Assembly (NCBI GenBank): GCA_036510735.1
Contig: DATCDK010000053.1
Coordinates: 1-19,992 of the forward strand
DNA: 19,992 nt
Reading direction: 5' to 3'
From: PALSA-607 sp036510735
Lineage (GTDB): Bacteria > Actinomycetota > Actinomycetes > Acidothermales > Acidothermaceae
Below the pieces are notes generated by a model. That model was given only the letters and a program-made list of their open reading frames with translations. It ran no database searches and had not been told where the DNA came from. Below, in pieces: positions 13,285-19,992 of the stretch (the stretch's first letter is position 1; each line of letters opens with the position of its first letter). A program made the translations under genes and the position numbers.

Positions 13285-14661
13285 TCAGTCAGACGTTTCG
13301 CCGGCCGGGCCATCGCTTGGTGGCGTGTCGTTCAGCGACCGCAGGTCGAAGTCGTTGTCGCGGCGGTCCACGAATCCGGCCGGGTCGTCGAGGTCATCGA
13401 CCGTGGGCAACAAGTCGGGGTGCTCCCACAGCGCGTCACGGCCCTCTGCTCCACGAGCCTCTCGCAGCAGTTGCCAGAGCTGCGATGCCTCGCGCATCCG
13501 GCGCGGGCGTAGTTGCAGACCAACCAGGGTGCCGAACGTCTGCTCCGCCGGCCCGCCCGTCGCGCGCCGGCGACGTACCGTTTCGCGCAACGCCGAGGCG
13601 CCCGCAAGCCGGCCCTCCGCCGCCTGCGCAACGACATCGTCGATCCAGCCCTCGATCAGCGCGAGCAACGTCTCGAGTCGGGTCAGCGCGGCCTGTTGTG
13701 CCGGCGTGTTCTCTGGTTCGAACAGTCCACCGGTAAGCGCGTCCTGCAGCGCCTCGGGGTTTGTCGGGTCGATCGAGCCGAGTGCCTCTTGCATGCGCGA
13801 CGTGTCGACGGTAATCCCGCGGGAGTAGTCATCGAGCGCTGCGACCAGTCGGCCGCGTAGCCACGGCACGGCGGCGAACAGCCGGTGACACGCCGCTTCG
13901 CGCAGCGCGAGGAACAGGCGCACTTCGTCCGGCGCGACACCGAGACCTTCGCCGAAGGTAGCGATACCGGCGGGGATCAGCGCCGCGTGACCCACGCCAG
14001 CAAGGGGGAGTCCGACGTCGGTCGACGACACGACCTCACGCGACAACGTGCCCAACGCCTGGCCGACTTGCCCACCGAACATGACGCCGCCCATCTGGCG
14101 CATCATCGACAGCAGTGGTCCGGTCATGTCGGGCAACGGCCCCGACGACTCGCCGTCGTTATCGAGGTCAGCGCCTGGTGGGAAGCCGGGAAGTCCCAGT
14201 CCGGCAAGGCCGCCAGCGCCGGCCAGGCCACCGGTGAGCTCGCCACTGAACGCCTCGACGACCTTGCTCGCGACCGGCTCGACGAGTTCGGTCCAGGTGG
14301 GCAGGGTCGCTTCGATCCACTCGGCGCGACTCCATGCGCTGGCCGACGTGGTCGCAGCCGGGAACGAAGTGGTCGGGTCGAGCCAGAGCTCGGCGAGCCG
14401 GATCGCGTCGGTAACCGCGCTTCGTTCGGCCGGTCCGATCGACGGGTCGTCGCCAGCCGCGGCCTGTCTCGCGACGTCCTTGGCCAGATCCCAATTCACC
14501 GGGCCGCCCTGCCACGACAGCATGTCGGCGAAGCGGTGCAACGCGCTGCTGATGTCGGCGCCACCGAGATCGCCGAAGCCCATACCGCCCGGACCGGGGC
14601 CGCGAGAGCCGGGATCGTCAGGGTCGCCCGGCTTGCCAAAGCCAAAGGGAATCTCGCTCAC
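13285..14661 (-). CDS. DUF2342 / Zincin_2-like protein (Rv3195-type), zinc motif degenerate
   Basis: 458-residue protein of the DUF2342 family, annotated elsewhere as zinc-dependent metalloprotease or putative hydrolase. The N-terminus is typical (MSEIPFGFG followed by a Gly/Pro-rich linker). A long helical region begins near DISSALHRFADMLSW, a Gly-rich QMGGVMFGGQVGQALG segment follows, and then comes the block VRLFLALREAACHRLFAAVPWLRGRL. In F420-associated relatives that block reads HExxH; here both His positions are replaced (R and C), so peptidase activity by that motif is unlikely. GTG 14661 is chosen because GAGGAG lies about 5 nt upstream and it gives the family N-terminus; an open frame to 14799 runs into the divergent SDR gene. 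Function is unknown, though the family is conserved across actinobacteria. Confidence 0.88.
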   Translation of the reverse strand: MSEIPFGFGKPGDPDDPGSRGPGPGGMGFGDLGGADISSALHRFADMLSWQGGPVNWDLAKDVARQAAAGDDPSIGPAERSAVTDAIRLAELWLDPTTSFPAATTSASAWSRAEWIEATLPTWTELVEPVASKVVEAFSGELTGGLAGAGGLAGLGLPGFPPGADLDNDGESSGPLPDMTGPLLSMMRQMGGVMFGGQVGQALGTLSREVVSSTDVGLPLAGVGHAALIPAGIATFGEGLGVAPDEVRLFLALREAACHRLFAAVPWLRGRLVAALDDYSRGITVDTSRMQEALGSIDPTNPEALQDALTGGLFEPENTPAQQAALTRLETLLALIEGWIDDVVAQAAEGRLAGASALRETVRRRRATGGPAEQTFGTLVGLQLRPRRMREASQLWQLLREARGAEGRDALWEHPDLLPTVDDLDDPAGFVDRRDNDFDLRSLNDTPPSDGPAGETSD

Positions 14662-14768
14662 CGCTGCTCCTCGGGCAAGATGGGCTCCATGACGGGGAAG
14701 ACACAAGACCGGTCGTGGGTCCGCCTGACCACGTCCGTGCCATCCAAAGTAGTCGTGCGGGGGAGCCG

Positions 14769-15935
14769 ATGAGTACCGAAGAGCAGCCGGTTCGCCCACG
14801 GCGCAGCCCTCGTGCGCGTCGCGTCGGTCCCGTCGTCGCTGTAACAGGCGCTGCCCACGGCGTCGGTGAGCTTCTCGTGCGCCGGCTTGCGTCGTCCACT
14901 GTGGTGAAAAAAGTGATCGCGATCGACACGATCAGAGGCGATGTCCCCGAGGCGACGTGGCGGCTCGTCGATGTCCGCGAGCCTGCGCTCGTCGAGCGGC
15001 TCGCCGGCGTGGACGTGCTCGTCCACCTCGCGGTCGACAGCAGCGTCGACCACAACGTCGCTGACCTGCAAGCTGGACATGGGCGGGGGGCCCACGCCCG
15101 CGCGACGGCGACCGTGCTGACCGCAGCGCCGGCCGCCGGAGTCACCCACGTCGTGCTCGTGACAAGTGCGATGGTCTACGGCGCGCTGGCGGACAACCCC
15201 GTTCCGCTGCCCGAGGACTCCGAGCTGCAAGCGTCCGCCGACAGCGCGTGGATGGGCGACCTGCTCGAGATCGAGCGGCTTGCAGCGCAGGCGCCGCGGA
15301 CGCACCCCGGCCTCCTGGTGACGGTGCTGCGTCCGGCTGCGCTCGTCGGCGGTGGAGTCGACACCATCTTCACTCGGCACTTCGAGGCGCCACGGTTGCT
15401 GGCCGTCAAAGGGTCGCGCACCTGTTGGCAGTTCTGTCACGTCGACGATCTGCTGTCCGCGCTCGAACTCGTCGTGAGCGGCGGCTTGCGCGCGCCGGTT
15501 GATGCCGACAGCGGCGACCAGGTGCCCAGCGGTCATTTGGTGGTCGCGGTCGGCAGCGACGGTTGGCTCGAGCAGGAGGATGTTGAACGAGTGACCGGCA
15601 AGCGGCACATCGAGTTGCCGTCGTCTGTCGCGTTCGGCACGGCCGAGCGGTTACACCGTCTCGGTGTCACGCCGGCGGGCTCTAGTGACTTGCAGTTCCT
15701 TGTGCATCCGTGGGTAGTCGATCCAACGCGGTTGGCCAAGGCGGGGTGGCGTGCGGCGTACGACAACGAGAGCGCGTTAGCGGTGGCGGTCGCCGAATCT
15801 GCGGGTCGGTTGGCGATCGGCGGTCACCGGCTCGGACGCCGAGATGCGGCCGCAGGTGCGGCTGTCGGGGCGACGGTGGCTTTGGTCGGGACGGCGGCGC
15901 TGGTGCGGCGCGCGAGACGGCGCCGGCATGGCTGA
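14769..15935 (+). CDS. NAD(P)-binding SDR/epimerase-like protein with basic C-terminal tail
   Basis: 388-residue extended-SDR-like protein. The Rossmann motif TGAAHGVG is at residues 26-33, the Asp of the cofactor loop is near 53, and VVLVTSAMVYGA (128-139) is the usual beta-5/Ser segment. The catalytic YxxxK is absent: the corresponding region reads W161-MGD-L165 followed by LEIERL. The last 30 residues contain a hydrophobic Ala/Val-rich helix followed by RRARRRR, possibly a membrane anchor with a cytoplasmic positive end. I choose ATG 14769 (purine-rich GGGGGAG 4 nt upstream) over an in-frame ATG at 14715. The end overlaps moaE by 8 bp, so the two are translationally coupled. It may be a sugar-nucleotide sensor or scaffold rather than an enzyme. 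Confidence 0.85.
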   Translation: MSTEEQPVRPRRSPRARRVGPVVAVTGAAHGVGELLVRRLASSTVVKKVIAIDTIRGDVPEATWRLVDVREPALVERLAGVDVLVHLAVDSSVDHNVADLQAGHGRGAHARATATVLTAAPAAGVTHVVLVTSAMVYGALADNPVPLPEDSELQASADSAWMGDLLEIERLAAQAPRTHPGLLVTVLRPAALVGGGVDTIFTRHFEAPRLLAVKGSRTCWQFCHVDDLLSALELVVSGGLRAPVDADSGDQVPSGHLVVAVGSDGWLEQEDVERVTGKRHIELPSSVAFGTAERLHRLGVTPAGSSDLQFLVHPWVVDPTRLAKAGWRAAYDNESALAVAVAESAGRLAIGGHRLGRRDAAAGAAVGATVALVGTAALVRRARRRRHG

Positions 15936-16413
15936 ACCTTCCGTCGAGGACGACCGCGCGTCCGTGCGGTCGCCCGCTGGCGTCGTCCGGCTCGTCGGTA
16001 TTCGAGACCTTCCGTTGTCTGTCGATGAGGTGTTGGCGGCGGTAGCCGATCCCGCTGCGGGCGGCACGACTGTGTTCATCGGGACTGTTCGTTCCTCAGA
16101 CGGCGGCCGTGAAGTGAGCTCGCTGCACTACGAGGCGCATCCCGACGCGATCGTCGTGCTGCAGGACGTCGCCAAGGAGGTTGCGGGAAAGCACGACGCA
16201 ATCGCCGTCGCCGCCGTCCACCGCACCGGCCTGCTTGCCATCGGCGATCTTGCGGTCGTCGTCGCCGTTGCCGCCGGACACCGCGGGGAGGCTTTCGCTG
16301 CGGGCAAGGAGTTGATCGACGAGGTGAAGGCGCGAGTGCCGATTTGGAAACAGCAAAGCTTTACCGACGGCGCAGTCGCGTGGGTGGGCATCGAGACTAC
16401 GCTTGACCCATGA
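15928..16413 (+). CDS. moaE: Molybdopterin synthase catalytic subunit MoaE
   Basis: 161-residue large subunit of molybdopterin synthase, which with the MoaD thiocarboxylate converts cPMP to molybdopterin in molybdenum-cofactor synthesis. Recognisable blocks: FIGTVR (50-55), LHYEAHPDA (66-74), VHRTGLLAIGD (97-107), AAGHRGEAF (115-123) and KARVPIWK (134-141). The last contains both lysines equivalent to the catalytic pair of E. coli MoaE. The N-terminal 20 residues are an extension. ATG 15928 overlaps the SDR stop by 8 bp, and the stop overlaps the next gene as ATGA, so it is the middle of a tight three-gene operon. No moaD or other Moco genes are in the window. Confidence 0.95.
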   Translation: MAEPSVEDDRASVRSPAGVVRLVGIRDLPLSVDEVLAAVADPAAGGTTVFIGTVRSSDGGREVSSLHYEAHPDAIVVLQDVAKEVAGKHDAIAVAAVHRTGLLAIGDLAVVVAVAAGHRGEAFAAGKELIDEVKARVPIWKQQSFTDGAVAWVGIETTLDP

Positions 16414-16670
16414 AAGTCTTGCTGTGGTTGATGATTCCGGTCGCCGCTTTGATAGTGGGCACGATCTGGGCGTCCATCCGTAGCCGGCCTCCGCGACCCG
16501 CCGCGATGCAGGATTCGATGGCCTCGTTCTCGAGATTTCGCCGCGCACTAGCGGCCAGCACAGCGAGCTCGCCAGCGAGGCACCTCAGTCGCGCCGACGA
16601 TGGGCACACCGATGTGGCCGATCCGAGCACGCTCGATGAGCCGGCACCGACGGTCGCCCGCTCTGAATAA
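16410..16670 (+). CDS. Small single-pass membrane protein, unknown function
   Basis: 86 residues, with an N-terminal hydrophobic helix (about residues 4-22, LLWLMIPVAALIVGTIWAS) followed by the basic IRSRPPRP. This predicts an anchor with a soluble cytoplasmic tail. The tail contains a helix (MASFSRFRRALAAS) and then a disordered Asp/Pro/Ser-rich end. ATG overlaps the moaE stop (ATGA), implying coupling with moaE and the SDR gene. I do not recognise a named family; proximity to moaE alone does not argue for a role in Moco synthesis. Confidence 0.8.
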   Translation: MKVLLWLMIPVAALIVGTIWASIRSRPPRPAAMQDSMASFSRFRRALAASTASSPARHLSRADDGHTDVADPSTLDEPAPTVARSE

Positions 16671-16807
16671 TTCGCCCGTTTGCCGACGCAGTTGGGGGCT
16701 CGTCGGCTCAAGGTTGCCTGCTGCAGATGCCGATCTATGGATCGTCAGCGTCCAATAGCTCGGGTCTGCGCGGTCACCGCCTGGCCCAGCCGTCTGAGTG
16801 AGGCACA

Positions 16808-17338
16808 GTGGAACACGTCGTATTTTTCCCAGCGCCGGACGGCACCCCAGCCTTCCGTCGTCTTGCCACCGTCGATGACGCAGCCCGGTTCGTCGAGCAC
16901 CTGCGCAACGTCGAGAACGTCAGCGAGGCTTCCGTTCACACACTGACCGAGGTTCCACTGTCGTTCAAGACGTGGTACCGAGTCGAGATCCCGAACTCCG
17001 AGGAAGGCGCGGACAACGCGCAGACCGACGCTGCCGAAGTTACGGCCGCACCCACGACGATTGCCGAAGTGATCGAGAGCTACGCCACTGACGACGACAG
17101 CGTGAGCCTTGACAAGTTGCAGCTCTCCGAGCCGTCGGGAGTTGATGGTTCCTCAACCGGAATCCTCGTCCCCGAGCGCGAGTTCCTGCCGCCCGTTCAG
17201 ATCGCCTTCGCCTCGCCATCCGTTGAGCCTGCCTTCTTCGGCCAGCCGGTTGCCGAGCCGGACCGCCCTGCGGCCCAGGTTCTGGAGCCTGCCTTCGGTA
17301 GCCGCCGCGAGCGCGGCACCGGGTACTTCGTGCGGTAA
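16808..17338 (+). CDS. Conserved hypothetical protein beginning EHVVFFPAPDG
   Basis: 176 residues in two parts. The first 61 residues form a compact conserved-looking domain (HVVFFPAPDGTPAFRR, ARFVEHLRNVENV, LTEVPLSFKTWYRVEIP) that resembles a small alpha/beta unit found in actinobacterial proteins of unknown function. The rest is acidic, Ala/Pro/Thr-rich and probably disordered. There is no transmembrane segment or cysteine. Start GTG 16808 has GAGG about 5 nt upstream. A 137-bp gap precedes it and a terminator follows at 17438, so it is likely a single-gene unit. Function unknown. Confidence 0.82.
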   Translation: MEHVVFFPAPDGTPAFRRLATVDDAARFVEHLRNVENVSEASVHTLTEVPLSFKTWYRVEIPNSEEGADNAQTDAAEVTAAPTTIAEVIESYATDDDSVSLDKLQLSEPSGVDGSSTGILVPEREFLPPVQIAFASPSVEPAFFGQPVAEPDRPAAQVLEPAFGSRRERGTGYFVR

Positions 17339-17437
17339 ACCCAGCCGCATCTCCGACGCCCCTGGCGCCGCGAACCGCAAGCTCCCCGAGCCCCCCAAGC
17401 TCCGAGAGCAACCAAGCTCCCCCAAGAGCTGCGCCCG

Positions 17438-17476
17438 AGCCGTGGTCCCTCCCCCAGGACCGCGGCTTTGGTGTTT
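17438..17476 (+). terminator. Intrinsic terminator after the EHVVFFPAPDG gene
   Basis: AGCCGTGGTCC (17438-17448) pairs with GGACCGCGGCT (17457-17467), 11 bp with one G-U pair, followed by the T-rich TTTGGTGTTT. It lies 100 bp after the stop; the stretch between them is C-rich with repeated AAGCTCC words and no ORF. Confidence 0.78.
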
Positions 17477-17506
17477 CCCGGGGCAACAGTGTTTTAGCCG
17501 CGCAAC

Positions 17507-17521
17507 TACGCTGGTCTCATG
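17507..17521 (+). promoter_or_regulatory. Putative leaderless -10 element for the PDZ/Lon protease gene
   Basis: TACGCT (17507-17512) fits TAnnnT and ends 6 nt before ATG 17519. There is no ribosome-binding site. GCAACA (17483-17488), 18 bp upstream, is a weak -35 candidate. Confidence 0.45.
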
Positions 17522-18568
17522 CGACGCCAGGCAACGACTCTGCTCGTGTCGGGCGTATTGGCCGTCGTCCTTGCCTTCATCGGCATGCACCTACCTGCGC
17601 CCTATGTGCAGGACGCTCCCGGTCCCGTCTCAGACACCCTCGGCACGGCGCAGGGCAAGCCGCTGATCACGATCGCGCACCCGACCGCGACGCCCAAGGG
17701 CCGTATCTATCTGGTGACCGTGAGCGAATCCGGCGGTCCGCGCCAGAACATTTCTGCTTTCCAGGTCCTGCTGGGTTGGTGGAAGCGCAGCGATGCAGTG
17801 ATTCCCCGGCGCTTGCTGTACCCCGATGCGCGCACGACGCCGCAGCAAGTCGCGACGCAGGACAACAACGACATGCTCGAGTCGCAGGAGGCAGCCAAGG
17901 TCGCCGCACTGCGCTACTTGAAGTACCCGCTTACGCCAGGGGTTGACATCGCCAGCGTGGTTTTGCCTGCACTCAAAGGAAAGTTGATGAACGACGACAT
18001 CATCATCGGTGTCGATAGCACGACCGTGACGAACAGTGCGGACCTGCTGAAGCTCGACGCGACGCACAAGCCTGGCGACCAGGTCGTCTTGCACGTGGTG
18101 CGCGGAACGACGCAACTCGATGTCCCGGCAACGTTGCAGGCACCTGCGAAGGGGTCCACTACGCCGACGATCGGGATCAGTGTGGTCGACAGCTTCACCA
18201 AGCCGTTCGCGATCGACATCAACCTGGCCGATGTGGGCGGACCAAGTGCCGGAACGGCATTCGCTCTCGGCATCATCGACAAGCTCACCGACGGCAATCT
18301 GACCGGCGGACGCACCATCGCCGTGACCGGCACGATTGACGCCGACGGAAACGTCGGTGCGATCGGCGGCGTGATCCAGAAAATGGCGGGCGCCCGCAGT
18401 GCAGGCGCCACGGTGTTCCTGGTGCCGAAGTCCAACTGCGCGGAGGCGCTGACCGCGGTCCCGCATGGCCTTCGCCTTGTGCCGATAACGACGTTGACTT
18501 CGGCAGTCGATGTGTTGAAGCAAATCAACGCAGGCGCTACCGACGTGCCAACCTGTCCGGCGACGTAG
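17519..18568 (+). CDS. Membrane-anchored PDZ/Lon-type serine protease (YlbL/Rv3194c-like)
   Basis: 349-residue protein with one N-terminal membrane helix (about residues 6-24) and an extracytoplasmic PDZ-like region (about 130-210, including VVLPALKGKLMNDDIIIGVD). A Lon-type proteolytic domain follows with the Ser-Lys dyad: S243 in GGPSAGTAFALG and K288 in GAIGGVIQKMAGARSAGA. Relatives in Gram-positive bacteria (for example B. subtilis YlbL) are membrane proteases; the actinobacterial ones sit next to UPF0182, as here. All catalytic residues are present. ATG 17519 fits a leaderless transcript. The gene is convergent with the PPA1309-family gene, and a small hairpin lies between them. Confidence 0.93.
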   Translation: MRRQATTLLVSGVLAVVLAFIGMHLPAPYVQDAPGPVSDTLGTAQGKPLITIAHPTATPKGRIYLVTVSESGGPRQNISAFQVLLGWWKRSDAVIPRRLLYPDARTTPQQVATQDNNDMLESQEAAKVAALRYLKYPLTPGVDIASVVLPALKGKLMNDDIIIGVDSTTVTNSADLLKLDATHKPGDQVVLHVVRGTTQLDVPATLQAPAKGSTTPTIGISVVDSFTKPFAIDINLADVGGPSAGTAFALGIIDKLTDGNLTGGRTIAVTGTIDADGNVGAIGGVIQKMAGARSAGATVFLVPKSNCAEALTAVPHGLRLVPITTLTSAVDVLKQINAGATDVPTCPAT

Positions 18569-18586
18569 CCGCTGCTAAAGCAGCGG
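18569..18586. terminator. Short symmetric hairpin between convergent genes
   Basis: CCGCTGC and GCAGCGG pair around TAAA, directly after the protease stop and 2 bp before the stop of the convergent PPA1309-family gene. There is no real U-run, so it is only a weak terminator candidate. Confidence 0.5.
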
Positions 18587-18587
18587 T

Positions 18588-19154
18588 TCAGTCGACCAAC
18601 GTTGCTGCGAGCGCGTCGGTCAAGAGCGGCACCAGGTCTGCACCGCTCACCACGTCATCAGGCTGGTCAGCGACGCCGCGAACTCGCAGGGTCGCCGTCC
18701 GCGAACCATCACGCAGGACGCCGACCACCATCCGGACCTCACGGCGCAGCGGGTGAGTGACCGCCCAGGCCACGGCGTCGCCGTCCGCAGGGAGATCTGC
18801 CTCCACCGATGGCGGCAGGGTCAGCACCTCCTGCGACAACGCGCAGCCCGCCACCTCGGCTGGCCAGGCGATCTCGGCGAGCCACTCGTCGAGCGGTGTT
18901 CCCGTCGGCAGTGAGTCCTGCTCTACGGGCGTCAACGCATCGGCATCCGGTGTCCGCGGGAGGCCGAGGGTCTGCGCGAGCGCCGGTTCCGAGGCGATCA
19001 GGTCGGCAGTGCGAACGAGTGCGTAGAGGCGGGTCGGCTGATCCCAACCTCCCTTGGCGAGGTGCCGGTCGACTTCGGCTATCGCTTCGAGCAGGGACTC
19101 GTTACGGCGGGGCTCATCACGCTGCGCGTCCGGTGGCTCGATCACGTGAGACAT
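18588..19154 (-). CDS. PPA1309 family protein, unknown function
   Basis: 188-residue actinobacterial protein resembling the PPA1309 family (SLLEAIAEVDRHLAKGGWDQPTRLYALVRTADL, PLDEWLAEIAWPAEVAGCALSQE, DAVAWAVTHPLRREVRMVVGVLRDG). It is probably a compact cytosolic alpha/beta protein without catalytic signature; no signal or membrane helix. ATG 19154 has only a weak ribosome-binding site; the family-typical start near ESLLEAI is about 18 residues in. The gene is divergent from the UPF0182 gene across 148 bp, and relatives keep it between the PDZ/Lon protease and UPF0182 genes, which suggests a functional link at the envelope. Confidence 0.82.
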   Translation of the reverse strand: MSHVIEPPDAQRDEPRRNESLLEAIAEVDRHLAKGGWDQPTRLYALVRTADLIASEPALAQTLGLPRTPDADALTPVEQDSLPTGTPLDEWLAEIAWPAEVAGCALSQEVLTLPPSVEADLPADGDAVAWAVTHPLRREVRMVVGVLRDGSRTATLRVRGVADQPDDVVSGADLVPLLTDALAATLVD

Positions 19155-19302
19155 CTTGCCGGACGGCGATGCGCTCCTGGCCGGGCCACTTTAGGTAGGT
19201 TGATCGCACGGCGGCGTTGCCGCCCGGCGCGGCCCGATTCGGTGCCCTCGCCGCTGGCGCCGATCCCGGTCATTTCCCCGGGCAGGACATCGCGAGGTCT
19301 GC

Positions 19303-19992
19303 GTGACGTTTCCCCGCCCCGAGCGGCGACCGTACGGCGCCGGTAACGGTGGCCCGCGCCAGCCGATCCCGCGGCCTCAGTTCCCGAGTTGGGGAAAGCC
19401 GTTCCTGATCACGCTCGGAATTGTCGTCGTCCTCATTGTGGCGATCGTGCTGTTCGTCGCGATCGATACCGAACACCTGTGGTACGACTCCGTCGGATTC
19501 GGCGAGGTCTTCACCACCAAGCTGGTAACAAGGTTGGCCCTCTTCGCGGGCTTCGGTCTCTTCATGGCGGCGATGACGTTCGGCAACGTCTATCTCGCGT
19601 ACCGGCTGCGTCCAGCGTTTCGAGCGTCGTCCGTCGAGCAGGTCATTCTGGACCGCTACCGCACGGTTATCGAACCCCGTCGCTGGTGGATATTCGGCGC
19701 CGTAGCGGCGTTCTTCGGTCTGATCTTCGGAACGGCAGCGTCCGGCCGCTGGCAGACCTGGCTGTTGTGGAGCAACGCGACCTCGTTCGGCCACAAGGAC
19801 CCGCAATTCCACCGAGACGTGTCGTACTTCGCGTTCATCTTGCCGTTCCAGAGATTCATCCTCGGTTACATCATGGCTCTGGTCGTCGTCTGCACGTTGC
19901 TTACGCTTGCGTCGCATTACGTCTTCGGCGGCGTCGCCTTCCGGACACCCGGCGAGCGAGTGACCAGGGGAGCGCGCACCCACCTCGCGCTG
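19303..19992 (+). CDS. UPF0182 (COG1615) integral membrane protein, 3'-truncated by window edge
   Basis: First 230 codons of a much larger membrane protein (family members are about 900-1000 residues; Rv3193c-like). The frame is open from GTG 19303 to the end of the window. GAGG lies about 5 nt upstream of the GTG. After a Pro/Arg-rich N-terminus come four hydrophobic segments: about residues 36-55, 78-98, 126-145 and 182-204. The conserved EHLWYDSVGF loop is between the first and second, and DPQFHRDVSYFAFILPF between the third and fourth; these are UPF0182 hallmarks. Function is unknown. It is divergent from the PPA1309-family gene and downstream of the PDZ/Lon protease. Confidence 0.93.
   Translation, partial: MTFPRPERRPYGAGNGGPRQPIPRPQFPSWGKPFLITLGIVVVLIVAIVLFVAIDTEHLWYDSVGFGEVFTTKLVTRLALFAGFGLFMAAMTFGNVYLAYRLRPAFRASSVEQVILDRYRTVIEPRRWWIFGAVAAFFGLIFGTAASGRWQTWLLWSNATSFGHKDPQFHRDVSYFAFILPFQRFILGYIMALVVVCTLLTLASHYVFGGVAFRTPGERVTRGARTHLAL

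Noticed and set aside
19270..19983. 237-codon minus-strand ORF
   Set aside because: It is antisense to the UPF0182 coding region, whose membrane helices and family motifs are clear.
1..19992. tRNA, rRNA, insertion sequences, prophage or defence genes
   Set aside because: I found no tRNA-like T-arm with matching acceptor stem, no transposase or integrase, no terminal inverted repeats and no recognisable defence protein. AdnB and UvrD2 here are housekeeping repair genes.

Overview
The window comes from a high-GC actinobacterium. The evidence is GC-rich coding with frequent GTG starts, a CGYC mycoredoxin (which implies mycothiol), a WhiB7-type Fe-S regulator, the actinobacterial UvrD2 and AdnB helicases, and several leaderless-looking genes. 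From memory, the gene order adnB - nudC - mrx1 - uvrD2 - whiB7 - ABC1 kinase - ThiF-like - DUF2342 - PDZ/Lon protease - UPF0182 matches the Mycobacterium tuberculosis Rv3201c-Rv3193c neighbourhood. An M20 dipeptidase, an ArsR-SRPBCC fusion, a YgjP-like metallopeptidase, an SDR and MoaE are interleaved. I cannot name the genus.

Layout: 1-4164 (+) holds the 3' part of adnB, an M20 dipeptidase and nudC (ATGA overlap). mrx1 (-) lies opposite nudC and divergent from uvrD2 (+, 4668-6860). Just after uvrD2 comes a promoter with two AT-rich boxes, a leader of about 0.5 kb with a 95-codon ORF, tandem hairpins ending in a U-run, then whiB7 (7452-7736) and a 53-residue basic protein. A bidirectional terminator separates these from an ABC1 kinase and a ThiF/E1-like protein, both on the minus strand. 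The ThiF-like gene is divergent from an ArsR-SRPBCC regulator whose promoter carries a palindrome between -35 and -10. A small DUF5679 zinc ribbon (-) and a YgjP-like metallopeptidase (+) flank an 800-bp non-coding region with DnaA-box-like iterons, a long stem-loop and 23-bp repeats. DUF2342 (-) follows, then an SDR - moaE - small membrane protein operon (+), a conserved hypothetical, a PDZ/Lon-type protease, a PPA1309-family protein (-) and the start of a UPF0182 membrane protein.

How the genes relate: the left half is enriched for genome maintenance (AdnB nuclease-helicase, UvrD2), redox and nucleotide housekeeping (Mrx1, NudC) and the antibiotic-response regulator WhiB7. The right half is mostly conserved actinobacterial genes of poorly known function. 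I see no phage, insertion sequence, CRISPR or recognisable defence cassette, and no tRNA or rRNA. The most interesting signals are regulatory: the whiB7 leader/attenuator, the iteron-like intergenic region 11728-12530, repeated -10-to-start spacing typical of leaderless mRNAs, and short tandem repeats at the 3' ends of several genes.
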